A DNA stretch of 6,688 nt from Lentisphaerota bacterium (GCA_016182435.1 JACPGN010000058.1:1-6688); one strand, 5' to 3'. Shown: positions 1 through 6,208, counted from the first letter of the stretch. The notes: generated by a model from the sequence alone, not told the origin. Translations and numbers: made by a program.

Positions 1-459
1 CAGTTTCTGAACCGCGGCGACGGTTTTAGCGAATTTATCGCTCTGGCGGCTGGCATTGATCACCGCCACGATATCGCTGCGAATGGTCATGCCCACGCGC
101 ACAAACTGCAGTTTGGCTATCGTGTCAATTTTGGCGTTCAAGGCCGCCTCATCCAGGTTGTCGGGGATGATCGCGCCAATGCCGGGCGGATGATAGAACG
201 ATTCATCATGCCGGAACATGACGGTCTCGTTGCCGATTTCCAGCTTATTGGCGCCCTCGCCGATGGTGACCAAGCGGATGGGCGGGGCGGCCGACCCTTC
301 CAACTTGGCTTTGGATTCGGCGGTAACGTCGGGGCATTGCTCCAGGCTGGCCTGTTTCTGGGCCAGTTTCATGGCAAAGGCCAGGCAGGTCGGGCAACCG
401 CACTTCTTGCAGTTAGTCTTAGGAAGCAATTTAAAAATATCCAGCGCTTTCAGGGCCAT
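1..459 (-). CDS. acsC: Corrinoid iron-sulfur protein large (gamma) subunit, 5' part
   Basis: Partial gene. The first 153 codons are present and the frame is still open at the left edge. AcsC is the large subunit of the cytoplasmic corrinoid iron-sulfur protein, which takes a methyl group from methyltetrahydrofolate (via AcsE) onto cobalamin and hands it to the acetyl-CoA synthase A-cluster. The N-terminus reads MALKALDIFKLLPKTNCKKC, followed by a cysteine pattern C17-X2-C20-X4-C25-X16-C42. This is the family's [4Fe-4S] domain, which keeps the cobalt active. An additional Cys22 sits inside the motif. After about residue 60 the sequence enters the start of the TIM-barrel domain; the C-terminal cobalamin-binding part lies outside. 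The start is fixed by a strong AAGGAG ribosome site six bases upstream and by the family-typical N-terminus. It follows acsB by 123 bp in the same direction, as expected for an acs operon. Known members are about 440-450 residues long. Confidence 0.95.
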   Translation of the reverse strand, partial: MALKALDIFKLLPKTNCKKCGCPTCLAFAMKLAQKQASLEQCPDVTAESKAKLEGSAAPPIRLVTIGEGANKLEIGNETVMFRHDESFYHPPGIGAIIPDNLDEAALNAKIDTIAKLQFVRVGMTIRSDIVAVINASRQSDKFAKTVAAVQKL

Positions 460-465
460 AATACG

Positions 466-471
466 CTCCTT
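466..471 (-). promoter_or_regulatory. Strong ribosome binding site of acsC
   Basis: On the minus strand this reads AAGGAG with six bases before the ATG at 459-457. It is preceded by an A-rich stretch (plus-strand T run at 473-479) that should keep the site unstructured. It is the best Shine-Dalgarno match in the window and fixes the acsC start. Confidence 0.8.
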
Positions 472-509
472 ATTTTTTTCTCTCGTTCAATGGATAGGAA
501 TTTCAATGT

Positions 510-558
510 TGTAGCCGGGGTCGCCGACCCCGGACCGGCCTCAACGAGGCCGGCTACA
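510..558. repeat. Twin-hairpin palindromic element in the acsB-acsC gap
   Basis: Two perfect 8-bp hairpins with three-base loops lie almost back to back: CCGGGGTC/GACCCCGG (515-522 with 526-533) and CCGGCCTC/GAGGCCGG (535-542 with 546-553). Outer arms TGTAG (510-514) and CTACA (554-558) enclose both, so the whole can fold as a three-way (clover) structure in either strand. I see no T run after it, so it is not a standard terminator. The GTAGCCGGGGTC... style resembles dispersed intergenic repeats of some PVC-group and other environmental bacteria (recollection, not searched). In the operon transcript it lies between the acsB stop and the acsC ribosome site. Confidence 0.85.
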
Positions 559-561
559 GTT

Positions 562-576
562 GCCGCCCTTGGCGGC
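562..576. repeat. Short hairpin just after the acsB stop codon
   Basis: Perfect 6-bp stem GCCGCC/GGCGGC (562-567 with 571-576) with loop CTT. On the minus strand it begins six bases after the acsB TAG stop (583-585). No U run follows, so it is more likely an mRNA-stabilising or repeat-derived hairpin than a terminator. Confidence 0.6.
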
Positions 577-582
577 CTGATT

Positions 583-2760
583 CTATAATAACGATTCCAT
601 CGTCAGGGCCGGGTGCCCGGCCTTGGTCAGGAAGGCGACAAGCTCTTCGGCGGTGGTGGCCTGGGTGTCATCGGCAATCTTGTCCAGCAGGTCCGGCACG
701 CCGACTTCCTGGGCCCGCGCGGCGAACCGCTCTTTGTAAAAGTCTTTCAAGTCCTTGGGCATCCAGACCAAGCGTTTCAGGCCGCCATCGGCGGGAATGA
801 ACTTTTTGCTAAGGACATAAAGCCGGCCGACTCCCAGAAAGCCCGGCGTCTGATTCCCGCCGCCCACCGAGCCGGCCAGGGTGGAAAACTTCATGCCGCA
901 GGGCGTCATGCCGCTGAACTCGCGGTTGACGATCATGAACCCATTGGCTTCCGGCACTAAGGCCAGGATACATTCAAAGCAGCCGCAGGAAGTCATGGGA
1001 CTATCCATCAGCGAATAAAGGCTGATATGCTCAATAGTCCGGTTGGAATTCTGGTAGACGAAGTTATCCACCCCTTCCCACTGGCCCTTGGCAGCGTCAA
1101 TTACTCTCCCGCGTTTGATCGGCTGGTTGCCGCCGGTGGGATCAACCTTGTGGCCGACTTTGCCGTCCAGCCAGTTGACCGACCCGCAGAGACCCAGACG
1201 TTCCGGGCTGACCACGCAGACGTGATTGGGCGCAAAGGACTGGCAGAGCGTGCAGGAATAAAACTCGTCAACGCTCTCGTCGCTCATGCCGGCGATACGC
1301 TCATCGCGTTCGTTGTAAGCCTTGCGGGCGGCAACCAGCGCTTCCTTGATCTTTTCGTCGTCGGTGAGGATGGTCACCTTGACCTTGTCCACGATCTTGC
1401 CATAGATATCGTGAATCCGGGCATGGATGATGGAGCCGAAATGCTTCAGGCGCAGTCCGCTGGCAAAGGCGCCATTGCTGATCCGAACCCAAAGCAGGTC
1501 GCGCTGGCTCATATGCAGGATGCCCATGGCGTAGTTCAGGAAATGGTGCAACTGCCGCTCGATGAGCGACTCGAAATCCACGTGCATGGCGCGCCCGGCC
1601 ACTTCCACGACCACGCCGAGATTCATGGCGCTGCCGGGGGCGACTGTGTCAATATCTGGTCCGACAACCTCGATTTTACCATCTTCGATTTCATCCATGC
1701 CGCGCATGCGCACGTATTCAAAGGCCTGCGCGTTCTTGCCGCCGAATTCCACGTGCATATCTTCGCGGCGGACGCGCTCGCCCTCGAAGGCCGCGGCATA
1801 GGCCACCGGAATATCAATGTTCGTGACCGTGACCTTGACGCCGCGCACCTCGATGCAGCGCGGCACTATTTTGGCGTGGTCCAGCTCGTGCACCACGTGT
1901 TCATAGGTGCAAATGCCCGTTGGCAGGATCTGGGGAATATCGGTGTCGGCAATAACCGGGAAGCCCATGTTGATTGCGCCGGCGCCGGTGGCGTATTTCC
2001 AGTCGTCAACCTGACCGAGCGCCAGCCCGAAGGCAAACACCCTTGCGCGGCAATAGTCGAGACACTTGCGGGCCTCGCCCGGTTTCAGGCCGCCAAAGGT
2101 CAGCGCCGAGCGCATAGCCCAATTCAGCGGATAGATGGCGCTGAACGTGTCGCGGCCATAGGGCACAATGTAGGTATCCCAGCCCATCTCGACTTTTTCT
2201 TCCGCGAGCTGGTCAATGATGCTGCGCCCATTGGTGGACGAACCGGCAAAGACCATGATGTTGCGTTTCTGCAGCTCGCGCACGATCGCAACCGCCGTTT
2301 TATTGTCGGGCGCCGCACCCAGGATAGCGGCAAAACCGGGCATGCGGCCATCCACCAGTTGAATGCCGAGGGTGCGCAGGATGGTATCGGTAAAGAAGCC
2401 GTTGCAGCCCTCCTGCGGCTCCTGGCCATAGAGGTAGCGCAAGGCCATGATGATTTCTTCGGCGAGCATGGTGGCGATGCCGGCATCCAGCGCTGTGCCC
2501 AGGTAGGGGAACCAGAGTTTCTCGGTCGGCACGGGCCCGAGCAGTTCGCGGATGTGCGCGAATACCGGCTTCAAATCTCCAAGTTTCTGAACCTCCAGCC
2601 CCATCAGGGCATGAGCCATCGGCAGGTAGTAGGCCGTGTCGGGGAAGCCGACGGCCGCCTCCGGAGTTTTCTCCGCGCAGGCCTTCTGAAAAAAATCATC
2701 CGCTTGGCGCGCGATCTCATGCGCGCCGCGAATAGCGGCGCTGGCAATTATTTTTGACAT
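583..2760 (-). CDS. acsB: CO-methylating acetyl-CoA synthase (ACS, alpha subunit)
   Basis: Complete, 725 residues, close to the 729 of the Moorella enzyme. ACS joins CO (channelled from AcsA), a methyl group (from the corrinoid protein AcsC/AcsD) and CoA into acetyl-CoA in the cytoplasmic CODH/ACS complex. The A-cluster ligands are intact. Cys503, Cys506, Cys515 and Cys525 match the four [4Fe-4S] cysteines, and Cys592-Gly593-Cys594, in the context MTSCGCFECI, is the motif that holds the distal nickel and bridges to the proximal one. All are offset by -3 from Moorella numbering. Residues from about 1 to 310 form the N-terminal domain that contacts CODH. Archaeal CdhC lacks this domain, so this is the bacterial form. 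The start MSKIIASAAIRG is family-like, but its ribosome site is weak (GGA nine bases upstream). The gene lies 245 bp downstream of acsA and 123 bp upstream of acsC, with palindromes in both gaps. The stop is TAG. Confidence 0.98.
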   Translation of the reverse strand: MSKIIASAAIRGAHEIARQADDFFQKACAEKTPEAAVGFPDTAYYLPMAHALMGLEVQKLGDLKPVFAHIRELLGPVPTEKLWFPYLGTALDAGIATMLAEEIIMALRYLYGQEPQEGCNGFFTDTILRTLGIQLVDGRMPGFAAILGAAPDNKTAVAIVRELQKRNIMVFAGSSTNGRSIIDQLAEEKVEMGWDTYIVPYGRDTFSAIYPLNWAMRSALTFGGLKPGEARKCLDYCRARVFAFGLALGQVDDWKYATGAGAINMGFPVIADTDIPQILPTGICTYEHVVHELDHAKIVPRCIEVRGVKVTVTNIDIPVAYAAAFEGERVRREDMHVEFGGKNAQAFEYVRMRGMDEIEDGKIEVVGPDIDTVAPGSAMNLGVVVEVAGRAMHVDFESLIERQLHHFLNYAMGILHMSQRDLLWVRISNGAFASGLRLKHFGSIIHARIHDIYGKIVDKVKVTILTDDEKIKEALVAARKAYNERDERIAGMSDESVDEFYSCTLCQSFAPNHVCVVSPERLGLCGSVNWLDGKVGHKVDPTGGNQPIKRGRVIDAAKGQWEGVDNFVYQNSNRTIEHISLYSLMDSPMTSCGCFECILALVPEANGFMIVNREFSGMTPCGMKFSTLAGSVGGGNQTPGFLGVGRLYVLSKKFIPADGGLKRLVWMPKDLKDFYKERFAARAQEVGVPDLLDKIADDTQATTAEELVAFLTKAGHPALTMESLL

Positions 2761-2829
2761 GATTACTTGTCCGGTAAATGATCGTTCGAACTAATCTCAA
2801 TAGACATTCGTTACATTTGCGTTGTGTTC

Positions 2830-2909
2830 GTCATTCCGGGCTTGACCCGGAATCCAGTCTTCCTGCTGATGCAAAAGCGGCACTGGATTCCCGCTTACGC
2901 GGGAATGAC
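2830..2909. repeat. 80-bp inverted-repeat element in the acsA-acsB gap
   Basis: The ends GTCATTCC (2830-2837) and GGAATGAC (2902-2909) are exact inverted copies. Each half is itself a hairpin: TTCCGGG/CCCGGAA (2834-2840 with 2846-2852) and TTCCCGC/GCGGGAA (2888-2894 with 2899-2905). The inner segments AATCCAG (2851-2857) and CTGGATT (2883-2889) also pair. This is the widespread GTCATTCC...GGAATGAC type of intergenic repeat, which has MITE/REP-like structure and is found in many bacterial phyla (recognised from memory). Translated short frames across it give spurious peptides only. It contains no gene. Confidence 0.85.
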
Positions 2910-2928
2910 AACAAGGAATATGATTACC

Positions 2929-2960
2929 GCCTGCCGGCCATAGCTTTGGCGACGGCGGGC
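2929..2960. repeat. Second hairpin in the acsA-acsB gap
   Basis: GCCTGCCG (2929-2936) pairs with CGGCGGGC (2953-2960) through eight pairs, one of them T-G. An inner GCCA/TGGC pairing (2937-2940 with 2947-2950) extends the stem. It has no U run on either side. Its CTGCCGGCCATAGC wording also resembles dispersed repeats of environmental genomes. In the minus-strand transcript it comes first after acsA, followed by the 80-bp element. Confidence 0.6.
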
Positions 2961-3005
2961 CTGCCCAGCCTGTCCCAGCGCATGCCGGGGTGAACCGCAA
3001 TGCTT

Positions 3006-4922
3006 TTAACTCGCCGAATACATCATCGGCTTGAGCTTCAAGGCCGCGCGTTTTTTGTTGATATGCGCGATCATCAGGCCGGCCGCCTTGACCGGATCAT
3101 CTTCAAAGCTGAACTTCCCGCCGACCAGCTCCTCAAGGTCCTCGGTCAAAAATTTGGTTACCTCCGCGCTGCCCAGGACGCGCATGGGCGGGCTATAGTT
3201 CACAAAGGCGCCGCTGGCCACGCAGTAGAAGCCGATGGCCACGGCTTTTTCGCACATGGCCTCCGGCGCCGCCCCGGCAATGGGCAGGTCGGAGAGCTTT
3301 TCGCCCAAACCCCCTTCGTTAATCATCTCGCAAAGCGCAACCAGGATGCGGCTATTGTCCACACACGAGCCGAAATGGAGAACCGGCGGAATCCCGACCG
3401 CCTCGCAGATTTCCTGCAGACCTTTTCCGGCAAATTGCGCGGCGGCCTCGGGCTGCAAGAGACCCGCCTTGGCGCAGGCCGTGGCCGCGCAGCCGGTCAT
3501 GACCACCAGGACATCGTTGGCAATCAATTCGCGAACCATGGCCAGGTGCGACTTGTCCTGGGTTTTTCTGACGGTATTGCAACCGATTACGGCGGCTACG
3601 CCGCGCAGGCGTCCGGCGATGATGCCGTCGTTCAGCGGCCGGAAAGTGGCGCGATAGCGCCCGCCCAGATGGGTGAACGTGTTTTGCACGGTGAACCCGG
3701 CCACCAAGTCGGTTTTCTCAGCGGGGATGTCAACATGCCCCCTTTTGGGGAAGTTCTCGATGGCAATCTTAACGATTTCCTTGGCGGTATCGTAAGCGTG
3801 GGACTCGTCGAATTGCAAGTGCATGGCACCGGGGATCCGGGCCTTCTTGCTCGTGGTAATGACCTTGGTATGAAACCTGGCGGCATGTTCCACCAGGGCG
3901 GGCATAACGCACTGCACATCCACTAGCATGACCTCCACCGCGCCGGTGGCCACAGCCAGTTCCTGGTGCAGGAAGTTGCCCACTACCGGCGCGCCCTGGC
4001 GCATGAGGATTTCGTTGGCGGTGCAACAGATGCCGCCCACCAGTATGCCCTGCGCGCCTTGGTCCTTGGCCAGCTTAATGAGCTCGGGATCGCGGCTGGC
4101 GGCTACCACCATTTCCGAGAGGGTGGGTTCGTGGCCGTGAACGACAATGTTGACCTCGTCCTTTTTCAGAACGCCGAGGTTGACCTGGCTGCGCACCGGC
4201 TGCGGGGTGCCGAAGAGCGCATCGCCGAAATCCGTGGCCAGCATGGCGCCGCCCCAGCCGTCGGCCAGCGAAGTCCGCAGGCCGTGCATGATCAGGTTCT
4301 TGTAATCGGCATCCACGCCTTCATGGGTGCGGTGCAGGGTTTCAACAATTTCGTGCTCGACGCCTACCGGGATGAGCCCGAGTCTACGCCAGTTTTCCAG
4401 AGTTGGTTTGGGCGTGCGCAGGGAGGGATAGCGGATCTCGCCCTCCTGCTGACTGAATTCATTTAAGCCGGCTGTGGCCAGGTCCTTGGCAATATCGTTA
4501 ATGCCGCGGTTATCGGTCTTAATACCCCATTCTTTGGCCAGCGCAATCAAACGATCAGGATTTTTGATAGAGAAGCCCTGGGCTTTGCCCTCGGCGGTGG
4601 CCAGTAGCGTCTTGACAATATCATGACCATGATCGGAATGGGCGGCCACGCCGGCGGCGACCTGCCGGATCAGGTGGCGGGCGGCAATCGTTGCCGGGGT
4701 TGCGCCGCAGATTCCGCGTTTGGCGCCCCGGCCGCCGGGCAAGTAGACCCGGCAGGGACCCATGTCGCAAATGCGGCAACACACGCCCTGGTCGCCGAAC
4801 GGGCAGCGCTTGCCCTGCTCGTCATGGCGGTCGAAGGCGGTCTCGCCGCAGAGCGCCGCATTCGCCAGAACGGCCTGGGCGGCGGTATCTACGGTCCGAT
4901 CAAATGTTTCGGTTTTGGGCAT
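3006..4922 (-). CDS. acsA: Carbon monoxide dehydrogenase catalytic subunit (Ni-Fe CODH)
   Basis: Complete, 638 residues, matching the roughly 636-residue CooS/AcsA family. The enzyme interconverts CO2 and CO at the nickel-iron-sulfur C-cluster and passes CO to AcsB. Cys40 and Cys48 (CX7C) fit a D-cluster shared across the homodimer, and the spacing suggests the [4Fe-4S] type. Cys49, Cys52, Cys57 and Cys72 fit the B-cluster. Candidate C-cluster ligands are a histidine in HGHEP (262-266), a cysteine of GGICC (299/300), Cys338, Cys448 (GCNT), Cys478 (TGCA) and Cys520 (GSCVDNSR). Lys559 in EKAVAIG is the likely acid-base lysine, and AHSDHGH (94-100) fits the histidine proton path. The start MPKTETFDRT has GGAG five bases upstream. 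It lies between cooC and acsB, so it is the CODH partner of ACS; cooS is a synonym. The stop is TAA. No ligand is missing. Confidence 0.98.
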   Translation of the reverse strand: MPKTETFDRTVDTAAQAVLANAALCGETAFDRHDEQGKRCPFGDQGVCCRICDMGPCRVYLPGGRGAKRGICGATPATIAARHLIRQVAAGVAAHSDHGHDIVKTLLATAEGKAQGFSIKNPDRLIALAKEWGIKTDNRGINDIAKDLATAGLNEFSQQEGEIRYPSLRTPKPTLENWRRLGLIPVGVEHEIVETLHRTHEGVDADYKNLIMHGLRTSLADGWGGAMLATDFGDALFGTPQPVRSQVNLGVLKKDEVNIVVHGHEPTLSEMVVAASRDPELIKLAKDQGAQGILVGGICCTANEILMRQGAPVVGNFLHQELAVATGAVEVMLVDVQCVMPALVEHAARFHTKVITTSKKARIPGAMHLQFDESHAYDTAKEIVKIAIENFPKRGHVDIPAEKTDLVAGFTVQNTFTHLGGRYRATFRPLNDGIIAGRLRGVAAVIGCNTVRKTQDKSHLAMVRELIANDVLVVMTGCAATACAKAGLLQPEAAAQFAGKGLQEICEAVGIPPVLHFGSCVDNSRILVALCEMINEGGLGEKLSDLPIAGAAPEAMCEKAVAIGFYCVASGAFVNYSPPMRVLGSAEVTKFLTEDLEELVGGKFSFEDDPVKAAGLMIAHINKKRAALKLKPMMYSAS

Positions 4923-4927
4923 GAGTT

Positions 4928-4931
4928 CTCC
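4928..4931 (-). promoter_or_regulatory. Ribosome binding site of acsA
   Basis: GGAG on the minus strand, five bases before the ATG at 4922-4920. It supports this start over any internal methionine. Confidence 0.6.
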
Positions 4932-4952
4932 GGAACTTTTACGATCTTTTTT

Positions 4953-4971
4953 CCCAAGGCGTTGCCCTGGG
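4953..4971. repeat. GCCCAGGGC-type hairpin upstream of acsA
   Basis: CCCAAGGC (4953-4960) pairs with GCCCTGGG (4964-4971) around loop GTT, with one mismatch. On the minus strand it is followed by an A run, not a U run, so it is not a terminator for the operon. The wording is close to a repeat I recall from Planctomycetes, Verrucomicrobia and Bacteroidota genomes. Confidence 0.55.
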
Positions 4972-4981
4972 CTTTAATGTG

Positions 4982-4998
4982 GCTCCCCGTTGGGGAGC
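4982..4998. repeat. Perfect 7-bp hairpin in the cooC-acsA gap
   Basis: GCTCCCC (4982-4988) and GGGGAGC (4992-4998) pair perfectly around loop GTT. It is the second of four hairpins packed into this 132-bp gap. It has no adjacent T run. Confidence 0.65.
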
Positions 4999-5006
4999 GT
5001 AGCTCC

Positions 5007-5023
5007 ACCGCCTGAAGGGCGGT
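5007..5023. repeat. 6-bp hairpin in the cooC-acsA gap
   Basis: ACCGCC (5007-5012) pairs with GGCGGT (5018-5023) around a five-base loop. It lies between two stronger hairpins and is probably part of the same composite repeat. Confidence 0.5.
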
Positions 5024-5033
5024 AACATCATAA

Positions 5034-5052
5034 CCCGGCGAGAATCGCCGGG
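5034..5052. repeat. Perfect 8-bp hairpin two bases after the cooC stop
   Basis: CCCGGCGA (5034-5041) and TCGCCGGG (5045-5052) pair perfectly around a three-base loop. On the minus strand the stem starts only two bases after the cooC TGA and is followed by TTATGATG, a poor U tract. It could act as a weak attenuator or as a 3'-end stabiliser of a processed cooC message, but the sequence does not show a classical terminator. Confidence 0.65.
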
Positions 5053-5054
5053 AC

Positions 5055-5828
5055 TCAGTTAAGCGACGGCTTTTTTAAATAATCTACAATCGCGCTGGTG
5101 GCGTGCCGCACGGCGGCGCTGGCGGTTACCACCGACTTGCCCGCAATCTCGGCCTGGGGCAAGGCCTCATCATAAGGTATGAATCCGGCAAAATCAAACC
5201 CGGTCAGCGAACTGACCAGATATTCGCGGTCCTGCTCGGAGCGCACCCGGTTGCCAACAACCGCAATTCCTTTCAATCCAATATCGGCTGCCATTTTCTT
5301 GATGCGCACGGCGGTTTCGACGCTGCGCGGCGCCGGTTCAACCACAATCAGCAGCCAGTTGACCGCTTGGACTGTGCCGCGCCCAAGATGTTCCACCCCC
5401 GCTTCCATGTCAAGAACAAGCGCGGTATTTTTTTCGAGAAGCAGATGCGAAATCAGCGCCCGAACCAAAGCGTTCTCCGGACAATAACAACCGCTGCCGC
5501 CTTTCCGGATTGCTCCGGCAACCAATACGCGCACGCCGTTTATATTCACCGAATACTTTGCCGGCAGATCATCAACCTTGGGGTTAAGCCGGAACATGCC
5601 GCCCGTTGTGCCCGGTTTTACCCCGGTTCGTTCCTCGATGAGGTCTTGCAGCTCTACCAGGGGCCGGATCTTTTCCGGGTGCTTATACCCCATACAGGCC
5701 GCCAGGTTTGAATCAGGGTCGGCATCTACCGCTAAAACTGTGAAACCGGCCCTATGCAAGGCATCGGCCAGAAAGGCGCTGACCGTCGTCTTGCCCACGC
5801 CGCCTTTACCTGTTACTGCCAATTTCAT
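5055..5828 (-). CDS. cooC: CODH/ACS nickel-insertion accessory ATPase (CooC/AcsF family)
   Basis: Complete, 257 residues. It is a MinD/SIMIBI-class P-loop ATPase that matures the nickel-containing clusters of CODH or ACS in the cytoplasm. The deviant Walker A motif GKGGVGKTT spans 7-15. VDADPDSN (34-41) is the switch I region, and LDMEAGVEHLGRGT (139-152) is the family-typical switch II region. GCYCPEN holds Cys114-X-Cys116, the CXC pair that binds metal in the CooC dimer. The start was chosen at MKLAVTGKGG, the usual family N-terminus. A longer frame to 5882 adds 18 unlikely residues, and a GGAAGGGG ribosome site lies 10 bases before the chosen ATG. It is the first gene of the visible operon, 132 bp ahead of acsA. 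Linkage to both acsA and acsB means that AcsF (ACS maturation) is as possible as CooC (CODH maturation); sequence alone does not settle it. The stop is TGA. Confidence 0.93.
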   Translation of the reverse strand: MKLAVTGKGGVGKTTVSAFLADALHRAGFTVLAVDADPDSNLAACMGYKHPEKIRPLVELQDLIEERTGVKPGTTGGMFRLNPKVDDLPAKYSVNINGVRVLVAGAIRKGGSGCYCPENALVRALISHLLLEKNTALVLDMEAGVEHLGRGTVQAVNWLLIVVEPAPRSVETAVRIKKMAADIGLKGIAVVGNRVRSEQDREYLVSSLTGFDFAGFIPYDEALPQAEIAGKSVVTASAAVRHATSAIVDYLKKPSLN

Positions 5829-5838
5829 TGGGTTGATA

Positions 5839-5846
5839 CCCCTTCC
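5839..5846 (-). promoter_or_regulatory. Ribosome binding site deciding the cooC start
   Basis: GGAAGGGG on the minus strand, 10 bases before the ATG at 5828-5826. It favours the 257-residue product over the longer open frame beginning at 5882. Confidence 0.55.
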
Positions 5847-5928
5847 GTAATCATAACTGCTCAGGCAGGCGTACCAACGCATACCAGACGGATCTTTTTT
5901 CCGCCCTGGCGGATCCGCACAGGCGGAA

Positions 5929-5994
5929 CCACGGATGGCACTGATGTCACGGATACGGAAACATGAAAATCAGTGATATCCGTGTAATCCGTGG
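5929..5994. repeat. CCACGGAT...ATCCGTGG imperfect palindrome in the cooC leader
   Basis: The ends CCACGGAT (5929-5936) and ATCCGTGG (5987-5994) are exact inverted copies. The interior has further CACGGAT/ATCCGTG copies (5949-5954 region and 5977-5984) and CACTGAT/ATCAGTG arms (5939-5945 with 5969-5975). The 66-bp whole can form a long imperfect hairpin. Such CACGGAT-CACGGAT repeats are common dispersed elements in many environmental bacterial genomes (recollection). It sits between the predicted promoter and cooC, so it would be transcribed. Confidence 0.7.
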
Positions 5995-6036
5995 CAGCCC
6001 GCCCAATCCTGCTACTTTTCCCCTAAATCTGACATT

Positions 6037-6066
6037 AAATTAGCTCATTCTATATGCTGTTGTCAA
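6037..6066 (-). promoter_or_regulatory. Candidate sigma-70-type promoter of the cooC-acs operon
   Basis: A perfect TTGACA -35 box on the minus strand (6066-6061) is followed after 18 bases by TAATTT (6042-6037), a weak -10 with three of six consensus positions. The stretch is AT-rich within a GC-rich window and is the only such site upstream of cooC. A start near 6030 would give a leader of about 200 nt. The -10 is the weak point of the call. Confidence 0.4.
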
Positions 6067-6085
6067 GGGAAATATCATTAACATA

Positions 6086-6119
6086 GGGGGGTGGTTAGGG
6101 GCGGGGGGTGGGGTGGGGG
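6086..6119 (+). other. G-rich tract with G-quadruplex potential
   Basis: Five G runs of 6, 4, 6, 4 and 5 bases (6086-6091, 6098-6101, 6103-6108, 6110-6113, 6115-6119) are separated by loops of six or one bases. This fits a G3+N1-7 quadruplex pattern on the plus strand. It lies about 20 bp upstream of the candidate -35 box, on the template strand of the operon. It could also be simple low-complexity drift or an assembly-difficult site. Confidence 0.65.
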
Positions 6120-6190
6120 TATTAGGAGGAGGGCATAATTCCCTCGGCGGCAAGCAGGCCTCCCGCATCTGCTCCCGCCTTGTTGTAGGA

Positions 6191-6208
6191 GCCGTTCCCC
6201 CGAACGGC
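6191..6208. repeat. GCCGTTC hairpin beside the gene fragment
   Basis: GCCGTTC (6191-6197) and GAACGGC (6202-6208) pair perfectly around a C4 loop, directly after TTGTAGGA. The TTGTAGGAGC...GGCGATC wording resembles another common intergenic repeat type. It lies 18 bases beyond the stop of the minus-strand fragment at 6227, but without a U run it is a poor terminator. Confidence 0.5.

Noticed and set aside
190..588. 132-codon plus-strand frame across the acsC start and the gap
   Set aside because: It is antisense to acsC and runs through the twin-hairpin repeat, with no coding support.
1027..2757. 576-codon plus-strand open frame opposite acsB
   Set aside because: It is antisense to a clear acetyl-CoA synthase with all A-cluster ligands. 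The long frame results from the GC-rich codon pattern of the real gene and has no recognisable family features.
2797..3000. 67-codon minus-strand frame between acsA and acsB
   Set aside because: Most of it is a translation of the GTCATTCC repeat (peptides like SRVSGNPV and WIPGQARND, a well-known spurious product), so it is not a gene.
3000..3926. 308-codon plus-strand open frame opposite acsA
   Set aside because: It is a shadow of the CODH gene, with a composition typical of antisense translation and no motif or ribosome site.
5034..5057. Rho-independent terminator after cooC
   Set aside because: The stem is strong, but it is followed by TTATGATG with no U run, and acsA follows in the same direction, so a full terminator is unlikely.
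5829..5882. 18-residue N-terminal extension of CooC
   Set aside because: Family proteins start at MKxAVTGKGG. The extension shows no conservation features and a ribosome site lies within it.
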